Shown here: piece after piece, positions 9,334-18,660 of the stretch
Position numbering within the stretch: position 1 is the first letter of the stretch
Layout of the letters: each line of letters begins with the position of its first letter
Source: Virgibacillus sp. MSJ-26
Lineage (GTDB): Bacteria; Bacillota; Bacilli; Bacillales; Amphibacillaceae
NCBI RefSeq assembly: GCF_018918075.1
Contig: NZ_JAHLPW010000015.1
Location: 43,791-107,790 of the forward strand
DNA: 64,000 nucleotides
Direction of reading: 5' to 3'
Position numbers and translations under genes: made by a program
Notes under the pieces: generated by a model
Seen by the model: only the letters and a program-made list of their open reading frames with translations
Told to the model about the DNA's origin: nothing
The model's database searches: none

Positions 9334-10902
9334 ATGCTTTTATTCGAAGCGAATCGCGTGAAACATTATATTCAGGATCGTTTATTGTTGAATATCAATC
9401 AATTAAAAATAGGGAAAAGAGACCGTATTGGATTAGTTGGTCGAAATGGAAGTGGTAAAACATCTTTATTAGAAATAATTGCTGGCAAGCTTGTTCCTGA
9501 AGAGGGGGATATTAGTCAGCATGCTCATGTTGAACTTTTACCACAGCTCAAACGGACGAATACAACAAAAAGTGGTGGTGAGATCACACAAGAATATATT
9601 CAACAAGCGCTAAATAGTAATGCTGCACTTTTGCTTGTAGATGAACCGACTACAAACCTTGATACAAATCATATTGAATGGGTTGAAAAGAGGCTGCAAG
9701 AATGGCAAGGCGCTCTTGTTATTGTTTCGCATGATCGTGCCTTTTTAGATGCTCTTTGTTCCACGATTTGGGAGATTAATGAGGGGCAATTAACAGAATA
9801 CAAGGGAAATTATAGCGATTATGTAGAAGAAAAAGAAGTTGAACATAAACAAGCACAGCTAGCTTTTGAAAAATATGAAAAAGAGAAAAAGCAGTTGGAA
9901 GAAGCGATCAGGAAAAAAGAAGAACAAGCACAGCGAGCAACAAAGAAACCTAAAAACTTGAGTTCTTCAGAAGCGAGACTTAAAGGAGCGAAGCCTTATT
10001 TTGCTAATAAACAAAAGAAACTTCGCAAAACGGTATCAGCTTTTGAAACGAGATTGGAAAGCTTAGAAAAAGTAAACAAACCTAGGGAAGAGGTCCCTAT
10101 TCAAATGGATTTACCAAATGTTGAATCATCCAAAAATCAAGTGATTCTGCGTGTTGAAGGGGTATCCGGAATGGTTGAGGACCGTGTTCTTTGGAATACA
10201 ACTAATTTTTATATGCGGGGTGGAGATAAACTAGCAGTGATTGGTGCAAATGGTAGCGGGAAAACAACGTTAATAAAAAAAATACTTAATAGAGAATCTG
10301 ATATTACTATTTCCCCGTCGATAAAAATTGGTTATTTTGCTCAAAATTTGAATATATTGAACAACGAAAAGACTATCTTGGAAAATGTGGGGTCCTCCTC
10401 AAATCAGTCTGAAACACTCATTCGAACAGTACTAGCAAGAATGCACTTCTTTGATGAGGATGTCCATAAGCCAGTAAATGTCCTTAGTGGTGGAGAACGC
10501 GTAAAAGTTGCTCTATCAAAAGTGTTTTTAAGTGATGTCAACATGCTCGTGTTAGATGAGCCGACAAACTACCTGGATGTGGAATCTTTGGAAGCCTTAG
10601 AAACGCTTTTGAAAACATATGAAGGGAGTATTCTTTTCGTTTCTCACGATCGACAATTTGTAGAAAATATTGCAACGCGAATCCTGGAAATCCAAGATAA
10701 AAAAATCTCATTATTTGAAGGGAATTATAAACAGTATAAAAGTCATCAATCTGAAAACAGAGATCCAGCACAAGATGAATCTTTATTATTGGAAACGAAA
10801 ATATCAGAAGTACTTAGTCGGTTGAGTGTTGAACCATCGAAAGAGTTAGAAGAGGAATTTCAGAGATTGCTAAAAGAAAAGCGGAAGATAGAAGAACAGT
10901 AA
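9334..10902 (+). CDS. ABC-F ribosome protection ATPase (VmlR/Vga/Msr type)
   Basis: The soluble 522-residue protein has two ABC domains and no membrane segment. Domain 1 has Walker A GRNGSGKTS, a shortened body, SGGE and Walker B LLLVDEPTTNLD; domain 2 has GANGSGKTT, LSGGERVKVALS and LVLDEPTNYLD. A charged linker of about 100 residues lies between them, and the protein ends in a basic coiled-coil tail. The layout is that of antibiotic-resistance ABC-F proteins, which displace lincosamides, streptogramin A, pleuromutilins or macrolides from the ribosome. The start is ATG 9334, eight bases after GGGAG; an earlier in-frame start at 9241 would overlap the terminator. The inducible leader supports a resistance role. 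The drug range cannot be read from sequence. Confidence 0.9.
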   Translation: MLLFEANRVKHYIQDRLLLNINQLKIGKRDRIGLVGRNGSGKTSLLEIIAGKLVPEEGDISQHAHVELLPQLKRTNTTKSGGEITQEYIQQALNSNAALLLVDEPTTNLDTNHIEWVEKRLQEWQGALVIVSHDRAFLDALCSTIWEINEGQLTEYKGNYSDYVEEKEVEHKQAQLAFEKYEKEKKQLEEAIRKKEEQAQRATKKPKNLSSSEARLKGAKPYFANKQKKLRKTVSAFETRLESLEKVNKPREEVPIQMDLPNVESSKNQVILRVEGVSGMVEDRVLWNTTNFYMRGGDKLAVIGANGSGKTTLIKKILNRESDITISPSIKIGYFAQNLNILNNEKTILENVGSSSNQSETLIRTVLARMHFFDEDVHKPVNVLSGGERVKVALSKVFLSDVNMLVLDEPTNYLDVESLEALETLLKTYEGSILFVSHDRQFVENIATRILEIQDKKISLFEGNYKQYKSHQSENRDPAQDESLLLETKISEVLSRLSVEPSKELEEEFQRLLKEKRKIEEQ

Positions 10903-11049
10903 TATTCGTAGACTTCTTGATGATAAAGAGTAACTCGAGGATGGGGCGAATTTATTCATCATACGCTTATCCATAAAGTTTATCTTCATCCAGTGCAGTA
11001 GATGGCAAAACAAAATTAAAATGTGTATATTCATATTGATTGTGGTATA

Positions 11050-11210
11050 ATAAAGATGGAAGGTTCATAAAATAGTAAAGACCGCCCATGCTGATACATG
11101 GAACGGTCTCCATAGACCGAACCCCATCAAGAGGGGCTAGGCAGCTAAAGAAAAAATAATCCCTCACAGCTACCTAAACAAGCGCATATGAGGGGTTATT
11201 TTTTATGGTT
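11050..11210 (+). ncRNA. Probable antisense RNA antitoxin of a type I system
   Basis: A TATAAT box at about 11045 precedes a non-coding stretch that ends in a hairpin, AATAATCCCTCA (11155) with TGAGGGGTTATT (11189) followed by TTTTTT. The RNA would overlap the 3' end of the toxin gene on the other strand, as in txpA/RatA-type pairs, and the hairpin can end transcripts in both directions. The exact 5' end is inferred. Confidence 0.6.
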
Positions 11211-11282
11211 TTTGTCAGACATAATGAATGCCACTAACATCCCAAAGGATATCATCAGCGTTAACGAACTAACAATGTCCAT
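11196..11282 (-). CDS. Type I toxin, small hydrophobic holin-like peptide (TxpA/Hol_Tox-like)
   Basis: The 28-residue peptide MDIVSSLTLMISFGMLVAFI... ends in the charged tail SDKNHKK. One transmembrane helix with a short charged C-terminus and the LMISFGML core are typical of the putative holin-like toxins of Firmicutes type I systems. A strong site GGGAGGTG lies upstream. The 5' leader contains CTTCCC next to GGGGAGG and an AGTCT/AGACT hairpin that may hide the ribosome site. The antisense RNA overlaps its 3' end. Degraded copies occur at 14.5 and 19.5 kb. Confidence 0.75.
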   Translation of the reverse strand: MDIVSSLTLMISFGMLVAFIMSDKNHKK

Positions 11283-11465
11283 AGGTAAGCACCTCCCTCC
11301 CCGGGAAGTCTCCCAATGAAGACTAACGGCAGATCAACAGTGCCACCCAACCCCTCATGCGAAGCCAGTCTATTGTATGTATTGTATCACAAATTTTTAA
11401 TATTTACAGATAACTTATAATAAATGACTAATTTAGTAAAAGGCTACTGTACTTTTGGAAACTAT

Positions 11466-11615
11466 TACACTGTAGAGCACTGTCACTCGAGTGAAATTAT
11501 ATGATTTAGCCAAGAAATGAACGAGAGGAGCACTCTCTCGATTAAAACAGCATGATTTCTGTAAATAATGAACGAGAAGGACGTTCTCTTGATTATATAT
11601 GCGTAACTTATAATT
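11466..11615. repeat. Tandem array of 51-bp units (array 2)
   Basis: Units start near 11466, 11517 and 11568 (51-bp period). Units two and three begin ATGAACGAGA and hold short dyads, CGAGAG-gagca-CTCTCTCG and CGAGAA-ggacg-TTCTCTTG. The first unit is degenerate. No gene lies between the toxin locus and the pbuG leader. Confidence 0.7.
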
Positions 11616-11702
11616 GCGTCGTGTCTAGCCCGTGTAACATTTAAAAATCTTTCACCTCTCAATTATTCTTCAAATTAGAATTAAATGATTATTCCACAAG
11701 CA

Positions 11703-11731
11703 TTGACTCAAGCTTTTTAAACTAGTAATAT
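11703..11731 (+). promoter_or_regulatory. Sigma-A promoter of pbuG
   Basis: TTGACT (11703) and TAATAT (11726) are separated by 17 bp, about 33 bases upstream of the riboswitch. Confidence 0.7.
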
Positions 11732-11763
11732 ATGAATATGCTTTTGAGAGAACTAAATAATTT

Positions 11764-11831
11764 AAGCGTATAATTCAGGGAATATGGCCCAAAGTTTCTA
11801 CCAGACTACCGTAAATGGTCTGACTACGCTA
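11764..11831 (+). promoter_or_regulatory. Purine (guanine-class) riboswitch upstream of pbuG
   Basis: P1 arms AAGCGTA and TACGCTA enclose the conserved TATAATTC, AATATGGC, GTTTCTACC and CCGTAAA elements of the purine aptamer. The discriminator in the closing junction, GACTACG, is C, which specifies guanine or hypoxanthine. Ligand binding should favour the terminator at 11925 and lower permease expression. Confidence 0.95.
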
Positions 11832-11924
11832 GAAATAGTAATAAGATAAATCATCCTTGGCTCGATTAAATCTGTAGTCAAAGTGTATTTATTTTTGATT
11901 GCTTTTTCTTGCTTAGTTAACGGT

Positions 11925-11958
11925 AGCACTCCTGGGATTTCCTCTGGGAGTGCTTTTG
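11925..11958 (+). terminator. Riboswitch expression-platform terminator (pbuG)
   Basis: AGCACTCC pairs with GGGAGTGCT and is followed by TTTTGTCTT, just before the pbuG ribosome site. Confidence 0.85.
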
Positions 11959-11986
11959 TCTTGCCACATATAAGGAGGAAGCAACT

Positions 11987-13321
11987 ATGAAAAAATACTT
12001 TCAGTTTGATGAGCTAGGAACCAATTATCGTACAGAGTTTATGGCCGGGTTGACAACATTTTTAGCCATGGCCTATATATTATTTGTTAACCCAGCGACA
12101 TTATCGCTTGTTGGCGTTGAGGATTTGCCTGAAGGTGTTACTCGGATGGATCAGGGAGCTGTCTTTACCGCAACTGCTATTTCAGCGGCGATTGGTTCAC
12201 TGTTAATGGGATTAATTGCAAAATATCCGATCGGGCTTGCTCCAGGTATTGGACTCACTGCCTTTTTTGCTTATACCGTTGTGCTTGGCTATGGCATACC
12301 ATGGGAAACAGCCTTAGCAGGTGTGCTGGTTTCTGGACTTATTTTCGTAGCGCTAACATTAACAGGACTTCGGGAAAAAATTATCAATGCGATTCCAGCA
12401 GATTTGAAAATGGCTGTCGGCGCAGGGATTGGCTTATTTATCGCATTTTTAGGTTTTCAAAATGCCGGGATTATCGTCGGTGATGAAGAAACATTAGTAT
12501 CTCTCGGAAATTTAACGTCGCCAACCGTGTTACTCGCTATTTTTGGGGTGGCTGTGTCAGTTATTTTAATGAGCCTTAATATAAAAGGCGGGATTTTTTA
12601 CGGAATGATTTTAACGTCAATTGCCGGAATGGTAACTGGGTTAATCCATCCACCGACTGGAATGAGTGATGTTGTTGGAAGTGTGCCGAGTGTCGCGCCA
12701 ACTTTCGGACAAGCTTTTCTACACTTCGGCGATATTTTTACTATGGACATGCTCGTTGTTATTTTGACCTTTTTATTCGTTGATTTCTTTGATACCGCCG
12801 GAACGTTGGTGGCCGTTGCTTCTCAAGCAGGATTGATGAAAGATAATAAATTGCCACGAGCTGGAAGAGCATTATTTGCGGATTCATCTGCAACGGTGGT
12901 TGGCGCTGTCGTTGGTACGTCAACCACAACAGCCTATGTTGAATCGACAGCAGGAGTTGCAGCTGGTGGACGGACTGGTTTTACATCTGTGGTCACGGCA
13001 GGATTTTTTCTTTTAGCTTTATTTTTCTCACCGTTATTAAGTGTTATTACGGCTGAAGTCACTGCACCAGCTTTAATAATTGTCGGTATTTTGATGTCTT
13101 CTTCACTTAAGCAAGTGAACTGGGATCAATTTGAAATTGCTGTGCCAGCTTTCTTAACGATTATTATGATGCCTTTGTCATACAGTATTGCAACAGGAAT
13201 TGCCATCGGATTTATCTTCTATCCAATTACGATGATCCTTAAAGGACGCGCCAAAGAAATTCATCCTATTATGTATGTGTTATTCGTTATATTTATATTA
13301 TATTTTATCTTTTTGACTTAA
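11987..13321 (+). CDS. pbuG: Hypoxanthine/guanine permease, NCS2/AzgA family
   Basis: The 444-residue membrane protein has about 12 transmembrane segments. Family motifs include the N-terminal FMAGLTTFLAMAYILFVNP, the later GIGLTAFFAYTVVLGYG and the DFFDTAGTLVAVASQAG segment near residue 265. It imports hypoxanthine and guanine by proton symport. The start ATG follows AAGGAGGAA. The guanine-class riboswitch in front and the terminator behind fit pbuG of B. subtilis, which also lies next to guaA; here an accessory segment of about 5 kb separates the two. Confidence 0.95.
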   Translation: MKKYFQFDELGTNYRTEFMAGLTTFLAMAYILFVNPATLSLVGVEDLPEGVTRMDQGAVFTATAISAAIGSLLMGLIAKYPIGLAPGIGLTAFFAYTVVLGYGIPWETALAGVLVSGLIFVALTLTGLREKIINAIPADLKMAVGAGIGLFIAFLGFQNAGIIVGDEETLVSLGNLTSPTVLLAIFGVAVSVILMSLNIKGGIFYGMILTSIAGMVTGLIHPPTGMSDVVGSVPSVAPTFGQAFLHFGDIFTMDMLVVILTFLFVDFFDTAGTLVAVASQAGLMKDNKLPRAGRALFADSSATVVGAVVGTSTTTAYVESTAGVAAGGRTGFTSVVTAGFFLLALFFSPLLSVITAEVTAPALIIVGILMSSSLKQVNWDQFEIAVPAFLTIIMMPLSYSIATGIAIGFIFYPITMILKGRAKEIHPIMYVLFVIFILYFIFLT

Positions 13322-13427
13322 AGTTAAATTGACTAAGATGGAACAGTGACCAGAACGTTAAGTCATTTAAAATTAAGAATACAAACGATGAACGGGTATG
13401 GCTGGGAAAATGATAAATAACATATCA

Positions 13428-13460
13428 ATCAGGGGTGCAAATCGCATCCCTGATTTTTTA
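13428..13460 (+). terminator. Terminator after pbuG
   Basis: ATCAGGGGTGC and GCATCCCTGAT form a hairpin followed by TTTTTTA. Confidence 0.9.
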
Positions 13461-13512
13461 TAGTTAAACTATAACATTAAAACTCCTGTGATAAATTTAT
13501 ACTGAAATTGGC

Positions 13513-13640
13513 CATGTCCAGCGCAAGCGCTCAGCCCGTCTGAGGTCTTACGCAGTAAATCTACGTGTCAAAAATCGCCACTACGTTTTCCTTCTTAAGC
13601 TGTGCCTGAGGTTAATCGAGCGCTTGCACTTTTGTTCTTA
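13513..13640. repeat. Interspersed repeat of Bacillaceae type (GTCCAGC...GAGCGCTTGC)
   Basis: The stretch begins TGTCCAGCGCAAGCGCTCAG and ends CGAGCGCTTGCACTTTT. Its organisation resembles the short non-coding repeat, beginning GTCCAGC and ending GCGCTTCCGCTTTT, that is scattered in many Bacillus and Geobacillus genomes. Recognition is from memory of that pattern. No gene is seen in 13461-13864. Confidence 0.5.
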
Positions 13641-13864
13641 TATTCGTTTCATTATGTCACTAACAAACTTATATTAAAAATGTTAAGAAAACTACTATTT
13701 ATGTTAAAATCATTGTATGAAATGTTGAGCTGCCCGTGTTCAATAACTGGGCCAGATTATTTAATGAAGGATATGTTATTTGACTAAAAAGTTTGGATTA
13801 CTCCTTCCAAAATTCTTTATTCGGTAATATTTAAAGGAGAAAGAAAAAGAAGGGATGAGTTGTT

Positions 13865-14509
13865 ATGAAAGCTGTTATTTTTGATTTTGATGGAACTTTA
13901 GCGAACACCTTACCAATTTGTTATTATGCTTTTCAGAATGTTTTCAAGGAATTTGATAATAAAGACCTTTCATCGAAGGAAATTAAAGCAATGTTTGGAC
14001 CTTCAGAAACAGGAATTATTAAAGAAAACCTTACAAACTCAAACAAAGAGAAAGCCATTGAATTGTATTATGAGAAGTATTTAGAGAACCACTCTAACTT
14101 AGTCAAACGTAATGCGGAAATTGAGAAAATGATAAAACATTTACGAGATAATGGTATTAAACTAGGAATAGTTACTGGAAAAGCCAGAAGGAGTTTAGAT
14201 ATTTCATTAAAGGCCCTTCAAATGGATAATTGCTTTGATGTCATAATAACAGGCGACGATGTTATTAACCCTAAACCTCATCCTGAAGGTGTAAACAAAG
14301 CATTATCATTATTAGGTGTGGAAAATAAAGACGCTATATTTATTGGAGATAGTGATGCAGATATTCAAGCAGGTAAAAAAGCAAAAGTACATACAGTAGG
14401 GGTTCAGTGGCTGCCAGATTACCAAACTGTAGAATTTGAAATAGAACCTGATTCTTTTTTCAATAGCGTTAATCAGTTTGTTGATTATATAAATACGGTA
14501 TTTTGCTGA
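13865..14509 (+). CDS. HAD-superfamily hydrolase (phosphoglycolate phosphatase-like)
   Basis: The 214-residue protein has all four HAD motifs: DFDGTLANT (nucleophile Asp7), VTGK (motif II), the motif III Lys in NPKPHPEG, and GDSDADIQAG (motif IV). The helical cap between motifs I and II is of subclass IA. Such enzymes hydrolyse small phosphate esters; the substrate cannot be deduced. A site AAGGAGAAAG lies somewhat far upstream, and GGGATGAG lies nearer the ATG. It stands alone between the pbuG terminator and a toxin-antitoxin remnant. Confidence 0.85.
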   Translation: MKAVIFDFDGTLANTLPICYYAFQNVFKEFDNKDLSSKEIKAMFGPSETGIIKENLTNSNKEKAIELYYEKYLENHSNLVKRNAEIEKMIKHLRDNGIKLGIVTGKARRSLDISLKALQMDNCFDVIITGDDVINPKPHPEGVNKALSLLGVENKDAIFIGDSDADIQAGKKAKVHTVGVQWLPDYQTVEFEIEPDSFFNSVNQFVDYINTVFC

Positions 14510-14540
14510 AAAGGATTTTTATAGAATTTGTTTGTATTTT

Positions 14541-14592
14541 AATAGACTGAACCCCGATAAGAGGGGGAGGCAGCGAAGAAAAGTAATCCCAT
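14541..14592 (+). repeat. Partial copy of the type I antitoxin region
   Basis: AGACTGAACCCCGATAAGAG and the following GGGGAGGCAGCGAAGAAAAGTAATCCC match the antisense RNA region at 11114-11162 (GACCGAACCCCATCAAGAGG and onward). The toxin half is absent, so this is a truncated relic. Confidence 0.65.
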
Positions 14593-14776
14593 TAAAATAA
14601 ACAGAAGATAGTCCGTTCTTTAAACCATACCGATTACAATAATAAAAACTGATGGAGGAAGATTAGACGGAAGATGGATAGCTTTTGGGATTAAACAAGA
14701 TTAAGAGAATTGCAATTGATGAAATATGTTTATTCATCAATCGGATTGATTAAGCACCTTCAGGAGGGGTAAGAAG

Positions 14777-15235
14777 ATGACTGTCAAATTAGAAAAAATG
14801 AACACAATTGAATTCCAGCAATACTTAAGTTATGCCATTAAAAACTTTGCAGAAGAGCAAATTAAGTCGGGTAATTGGGAGCAACAAGATGCAATTAGTA
14901 AGGCAACAGAGGAACATAAAAAGTTATTACCTGATGGGGAAGAGACTGAAAATAACTATTTATTTACAATTCGTGATGGGGAGCAAGAGATTGGTATGAT
15001 TTGGCTTGCACATAGAACAAATGAAAAAGGGTTTATTTATGATATAAACATTTGGGAGGGCAACCAAGGTATGGGATATGGAAAACAAGCGATGAAGGAA
15101 GTTGAACGCGTAGCTAAAAAGATAGGATTAAAAAAGGTAGGGCTTCACGTCTTTGGTCACAATAAAGTGGCAAGAGGACTATATGAAAAATTAGGGTATA
15201 TGGAAACAAATATAAAAATGGAAAAAACGTTATAA
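14777..15235 (+). CDS. GNAT-family N-acetyltransferase
   Basis: The 152-residue protein shows the GNAT acetyl-CoA binding motif GNQGMGYGKQAMKEVE (about residues 97-112) after the beta strand YDINIWE, and the C-terminal HNKVARGLYEKLGY motif typical of the fold. The substrate is unknown. The start ATG follows CAGGAGGGG. No operon partner is evident. Confidence 0.88.
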   Translation: MTVKLEKMNTIEFQQYLSYAIKNFAEEQIKSGNWEQQDAISKATEEHKKLLPDGEETENNYLFTIRDGEQEIGMIWLAHRTNEKGFIYDINIWEGNQGMGYGKQAMKEVERVAKKIGLKKVGLHVFGHNKVARGLYEKLGYMETNIKMEKTL

Positions 15236-15421
15236 GTTATAATTCTTATTTCAGAAAATGGGGATTTAGCAGAATGAAGTTGATATAAAAGGGAGCAAAC
15301 ATCTCATACGTTGTTCCCGAATTTATAAGGTTTGTAAATCTTAATATATCCTAAAGCGTGCTTTTTAATAGTTATGCGCATTTACTGAACGATTAAAGGG
15401 CCAATTAAAGGAGGAGTAGGG

Positions 15422-16039
15422 TTGTTTAAATATGTAATTTTTGATGTCGATGGAACTATTTTAGATACTGAAAAATCTATCTTAAAGTCTCTCCAAAAAG
15501 TTTTGGAAGATGAAGGAGAAACTTATTCTCCTAATGAATTAAGATTTGCTCTTGGAATACCTGGTAAAGACGCATTAAAGAAATTAAATATTGATAATCT
15601 TGATCGTGTACAATCGAAATGGTCACAAACCGTATTGGAATTTTCTAGTGAAGTACAAGTGTTTCACGGGATAAAAGAAATTATTGAGACGTTATCCCAA
15701 CAGCCGATCAAATTAGGTATTGTAACATCTAAAACAAAACAAGAAATAATTGATGAGTTTGATCCATTTGGATTAAGTCATTTTTTTGATTGTATTATAT
15801 CTGCAAGTGATACTGAAAATCACAAACCACATCCTGACCCATTATTATTTTGTTTAAAAGAATTGGGAGCAGATAAAAACGATACAGTATATATAGGTGA
15901 TTCCATATACGATATGCAATCTGCAAAAAGCGCAGGAATAAAATTTGCGCTTGCTTTATGGGGTTCTAAAACAATTAAAGGTTTTGAAACAGCAGATTAT
16001 ATATTAAATAAGCCCAGAGATATTTTAACTCTAAATTAA
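15422..16039 (+). CDS. HAD-superfamily hydrolase, subclass IA
   Basis: The 205-residue protein has DVDGTILDT (nucleophile Asp), VTSKTKQEI (motif II), HKPHPDPL with the motif III Lys, and IGDSIYDMQSAKSAG (motif IV). It begins at TTG 15422, eight bases after GGAGGAG. It resembles pyrophosphatase/phosphoglycolate phosphatase-like enzymes and is only a distant relative of the HAD protein at 13865. Substrate unknown. Confidence 0.85.
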   Translation: MFKYVIFDVDGTILDTEKSILKSLQKVLEDEGETYSPNELRFALGIPGKDALKKLNIDNLDRVQSKWSQTVLEFSSEVQVFHGIKEIIETLSQQPIKLGIVTSKTKQEIIDEFDPFGLSHFFDCIISASDTENHKPHPDPLLFCLKELGADKNDTVYIGDSIYDMQSAKSAGIKFALALWGSKTIKGFETADYILNKPRDILTLN

Positions 16040-16122
16040 TGTGGTATCCCATTAACGGACCCGGTTGTCTAGCAATTTCATTCGATCATCGGACCATTTA
16101 TGAGAAAAGGGGGAGAGATTAA

Positions 16123-17376
16123 ATGATTGAAGGAATATATGATTTTATAAGTGAAACACAGTTAAAAAAGTATGCAGAACTTGCTGTACGAGTTGGTGTA
16201 AATCTGCAAAAGAATCAATTATTGATTATTCATAGTGATATACAAAATGCTACGTTTGCACGTCTAATTCAAACGGCAGCCTACGAGGTAGGAGCTTCAA
16301 ATGTATTTATAGATTGGACAGATGAACAGTCTACCAAAGAATTTTATTTAAATGCAGCAGATGATGCCATCGATCATTTTCCCGACTGGCAGGATGCGCG
16401 CTTTAAGGAATGGGACGATGCAGGTGCTGCTTATATCTATATTATATCTGAAAACTTAAATGCCTTTAAAAATGTTTCCACAGAACGGATGAGTCGTTTT
16501 CAAAAGGCATCTCGCACCAAGCTGAAGGCTCATCATGCAAAAATTAGATCTCATGAGATACACTGGTGTCTTATAACGGTGCCGTCCGTTGAATGGGCAT
16601 CCAAAGTGTTCCCCACCCTAAGTAAAGAAGAAGCTATGCAATTATTATGGAAATTAATCTTAAAAGGAGCCCGGGCAGATGGGGAAAATCCTATAAAAGA
16701 TTGGAAAAGTCACAATAGAGCTTTTGAGTCTCAAAAAAGAATCCTAAATGAGATCCAATTTAAAGCTCTGCATTTTACAAATAGCCGTGGAACTGATTTA
16801 TTAGTTGGTCTACCTGAGAACCATCTCTATATCGGTGGAGGTGTGATAGATAAAAATGGTATACCTTTTTTTCCGAACATTCCTACAGAAGAAATATTTA
16901 CCGCTCCACATAAACATAAGGTGAATGGCAAAATGGTAGGTACTAAACCTCTTATTTATGGGGGAAGTGTTATCGATGAATTTTATCTAATTTTTAAAGA
17001 TGGAAGGATTACCGACTATTATGCCGCAAAGGGACAAGAAGTGTTACAAAATCTCATCGAAACAGACGAAGGTTCACATTATCTAGGTGAAATCGCCTTA
17101 GTCTCTAATAAATCTCCTCTTGGTCAGGCAAATACTCTTTTTTACAATACTTTATTTGATGAAAATACGGCCTGTCATATTGGAATCGGAAATGCATCTC
17201 CTTCCAATATTCAAAATGGCATTGACCAATCTGATGAAGAATTGAAGAAAGCGGGTCTGAATACGTCACTTTTGTTAGTCAATGTGACCTTTGGTACCGA
17301 AGATATGAAAGTAGTGGGCATTAAAGACGGTGGAACTGAAGTCATGCTAATGAAGGGTGGGGAATTCCAATTCTAA
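16123..17376 (+). CDS. M29 (AmpS-like) aminopeptidase homologue with altered metal site
   Basis: The 417-residue protein follows M29 aminopeptidases throughout: NIPTEEIFTAPHKHKVNG and DEGSHYLGEIALVSNKSPLG hold the two conserved Glu ligands, and NTACHIGIGNA holds the first His. The C-terminal motif, usually HVDFMIGT and supplying a His and an Asp ligand, reads LVNVTFGT here. Two of the five metal ligands are thus replaced by Leu and Asn. Length fits the family and the frame is open, so the protein may have lost peptidase activity while keeping the fold, or may bind one metal. It starts at ATG after AAAGGGGGAGAG. Confidence 0.8.
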   Translation: MIEGIYDFISETQLKKYAELAVRVGVNLQKNQLLIIHSDIQNATFARLIQTAAYEVGASNVFIDWTDEQSTKEFYLNAADDAIDHFPDWQDARFKEWDDAGAAYIYIISENLNAFKNVSTERMSRFQKASRTKLKAHHAKIRSHEIHWCLITVPSVEWASKVFPTLSKEEAMQLLWKLILKGARADGENPIKDWKSHNRAFESQKRILNEIQFKALHFTNSRGTDLLVGLPENHLYIGGGVIDKNGIPFFPNIPTEEIFTAPHKHKVNGKMVGTKPLIYGGSVIDEFYLIFKDGRITDYYAAKGQEVLQNLIETDEGSHYLGEIALVSNKSPLGQANTLFYNTLFDENTACHIGIGNASPSNIQNGIDQSDEELKKAGLNTSLLLVNVTFGTEDMKVVGIKDGGTEVMLMKGGEFQF

Positions 17377-17667
17377 ATCGTCTACTATTTAAAAACAGAG
17401 AAAACTGATTTCTGGTGGATTGTTATAGTGAAAACAAATCGGGCAGCATTCGTAAAACAAAGGAATTGAATGAGTTTGGAGATAATGATCTTGTTTGGCT
17501 TATTAAGTACAAGCTGAATAATGTCATTGTTCACCAATTCTGCACGGCTGCAACATAGTAGTGTTCAAAAATCGGGCTAGTTTTTGTTTGAGTCATGCTT
17601 TAAAAAAGATTGTATTCTAACCTAGAATATTATAACATGGAATTCAAAGGAAGGAGGTCTGTTGACA

Positions 17668-17901
17668 ATGAAGAAGTGTGTATTAAGCATTATGTTACTG
17701 ATGTTGATTTCTTTCTCACTATTCATAGGCCCATCAGAAGAAACGGCACAGTATTCATTTAATCCTACAGATGAACCAACTATCACTACAGTTGATACAA
17801 TTGCTAGTTCTGATGTAATCACTGAATCAGTCCAAACGCTAATCCCAAAGTGGCAGACTGAATTTCTATTCCCTTCGAATGACGATACACATATATTGTA
17901 G
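17668..17901 (+). CDS. Small secreted or membrane-anchored peptide, unknown
   Basis: The 77-residue product begins MKKCVLSIMLLMLISFSLFI, a typical signal sequence, followed by a Thr/Ser-rich polar part. GGAGG lies ten bases before ATG 17668; an in-frame TTG at 17662 is an alternative start only four bases from it. No family is recognised. It is monocistronic. Confidence 0.55.
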   Translation: MKKCVLSIMLLMLISFSLFIGPSEETAQYSFNPTDEPTITTVDTIASSDVITESVQTLIPKWQTEFLFPSNDDTHIL

Positions 17902-18336
17902 TAAACTTACCCCTATTAAGTTTATGAACCATCTGTTTTTCTCTGGAAAAATTGCTGGTTTTATTTGTGTTGTGCAACACCAATCGAATTACCTCTCCTA
18001 AAATAATAAAAATCCCAATTATCAGTTTATATTATTTGGAAAATTTTATATCCGTAATGTAATTTTTCTTATTTAGAAAATAAGAAGTGTTTTTCTGATG
18101 TCTTTTTTAAGCATTGGGTTACAAACACACTATTTTAAAAAATAGTCCATCATGTGAAATTGGAAAATAAAAGACTAAATTCAAATTACCTAAACTCCGC
18201 TGAATGTGGTGTCGTTTTTTGTGACTACGAGTTCAATTATTACAACATCCGAATTTATTGTAAATGGATTCCAAGGCTGATGGACGAATTAATAGATTAA
18301 ATGAAAATAAAATTATAACTCAAGGAATGATGATAT
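17902..18336. other. Intergenic region with possible gene relic
   Basis: No gene with a start is visible. Near 18223-18300 a short open stretch reads YEFNYYNIRIYCKWIPRLMD before a stop, which may be the end of a lost gene, but it has no start and no family that I can identify. Confidence 0.35.
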
Positions 18337-18507
18337 ATGTTAGGTAATATTGGTTTACCTAGTTTCATTTTAATTTTTGTAACTGCCTTAATTGTATTCG
18401 GGCCATCCAAGTTACCCGAAATAGGAAAATCAGCAGGCGAAGCTTTAAAAGAATTTAAAAAAGCTACAAAAGATATTGTGAATAATGATAAGGATAGAAA
18501 TAATTAG
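18337..18507 (+). CDS. tatA: TatA-family twin-arginine translocase subunit
   Basis: The 56-residue protein begins [20 protein letters not shown] and continues [20 protein letters not shown], the defining TatA pattern: a short transmembrane helix, the FGPSKLPE hinge, then an amphipathic helix with a charged tail. TatA oligomers form the passage for folded proteins recruited by TatC. No tatC lies beside it, so this copy is an orphan or accessory TatA. AAGGA lies nine bases upstream of the ATG. A second small membrane protein gene follows after 15 bases. Confidence 0.9.
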   Translation: MLGNIGLPSFILIFVTALIVFGPSKLPEIGKSAGEALKEFKKATKDIVNNDKDRNN

Positions 18508-18522
18508 AAAAGGAAAGATTAT

Positions 18523-18660
18523 ATGACTAAAAACAAAAATGAATTTGACAAAAACAATGATGAATTTAATAAAAAGGATTTTATTATAGCAAACACGTTT
18601 GTAATTGTGTTGGCAATAGCGTTAGCAGTTGCTTGTATAGTAATGTTGAAAATGACATAA
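18523..18660 (+). CDS. Small single-pass membrane protein next to tatA
   Basis: The 45-residue product has a charged, Asn/Lys-rich N-terminal 20 residues (MTKNKNEFDKNNDEFNKKDF) and one transmembrane helix, FVIVLAIALAVACIVMLKM. AAAGGAAAG precedes the ATG. Fifteen bases separate it from tatA, so the two are probably co-transcribed. No family is recognised. Confidence 0.6.
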   Translation: MTKNKNEFDKNNDEFNKKDFIIANTFVIVLAIALAVACIVMLKMT

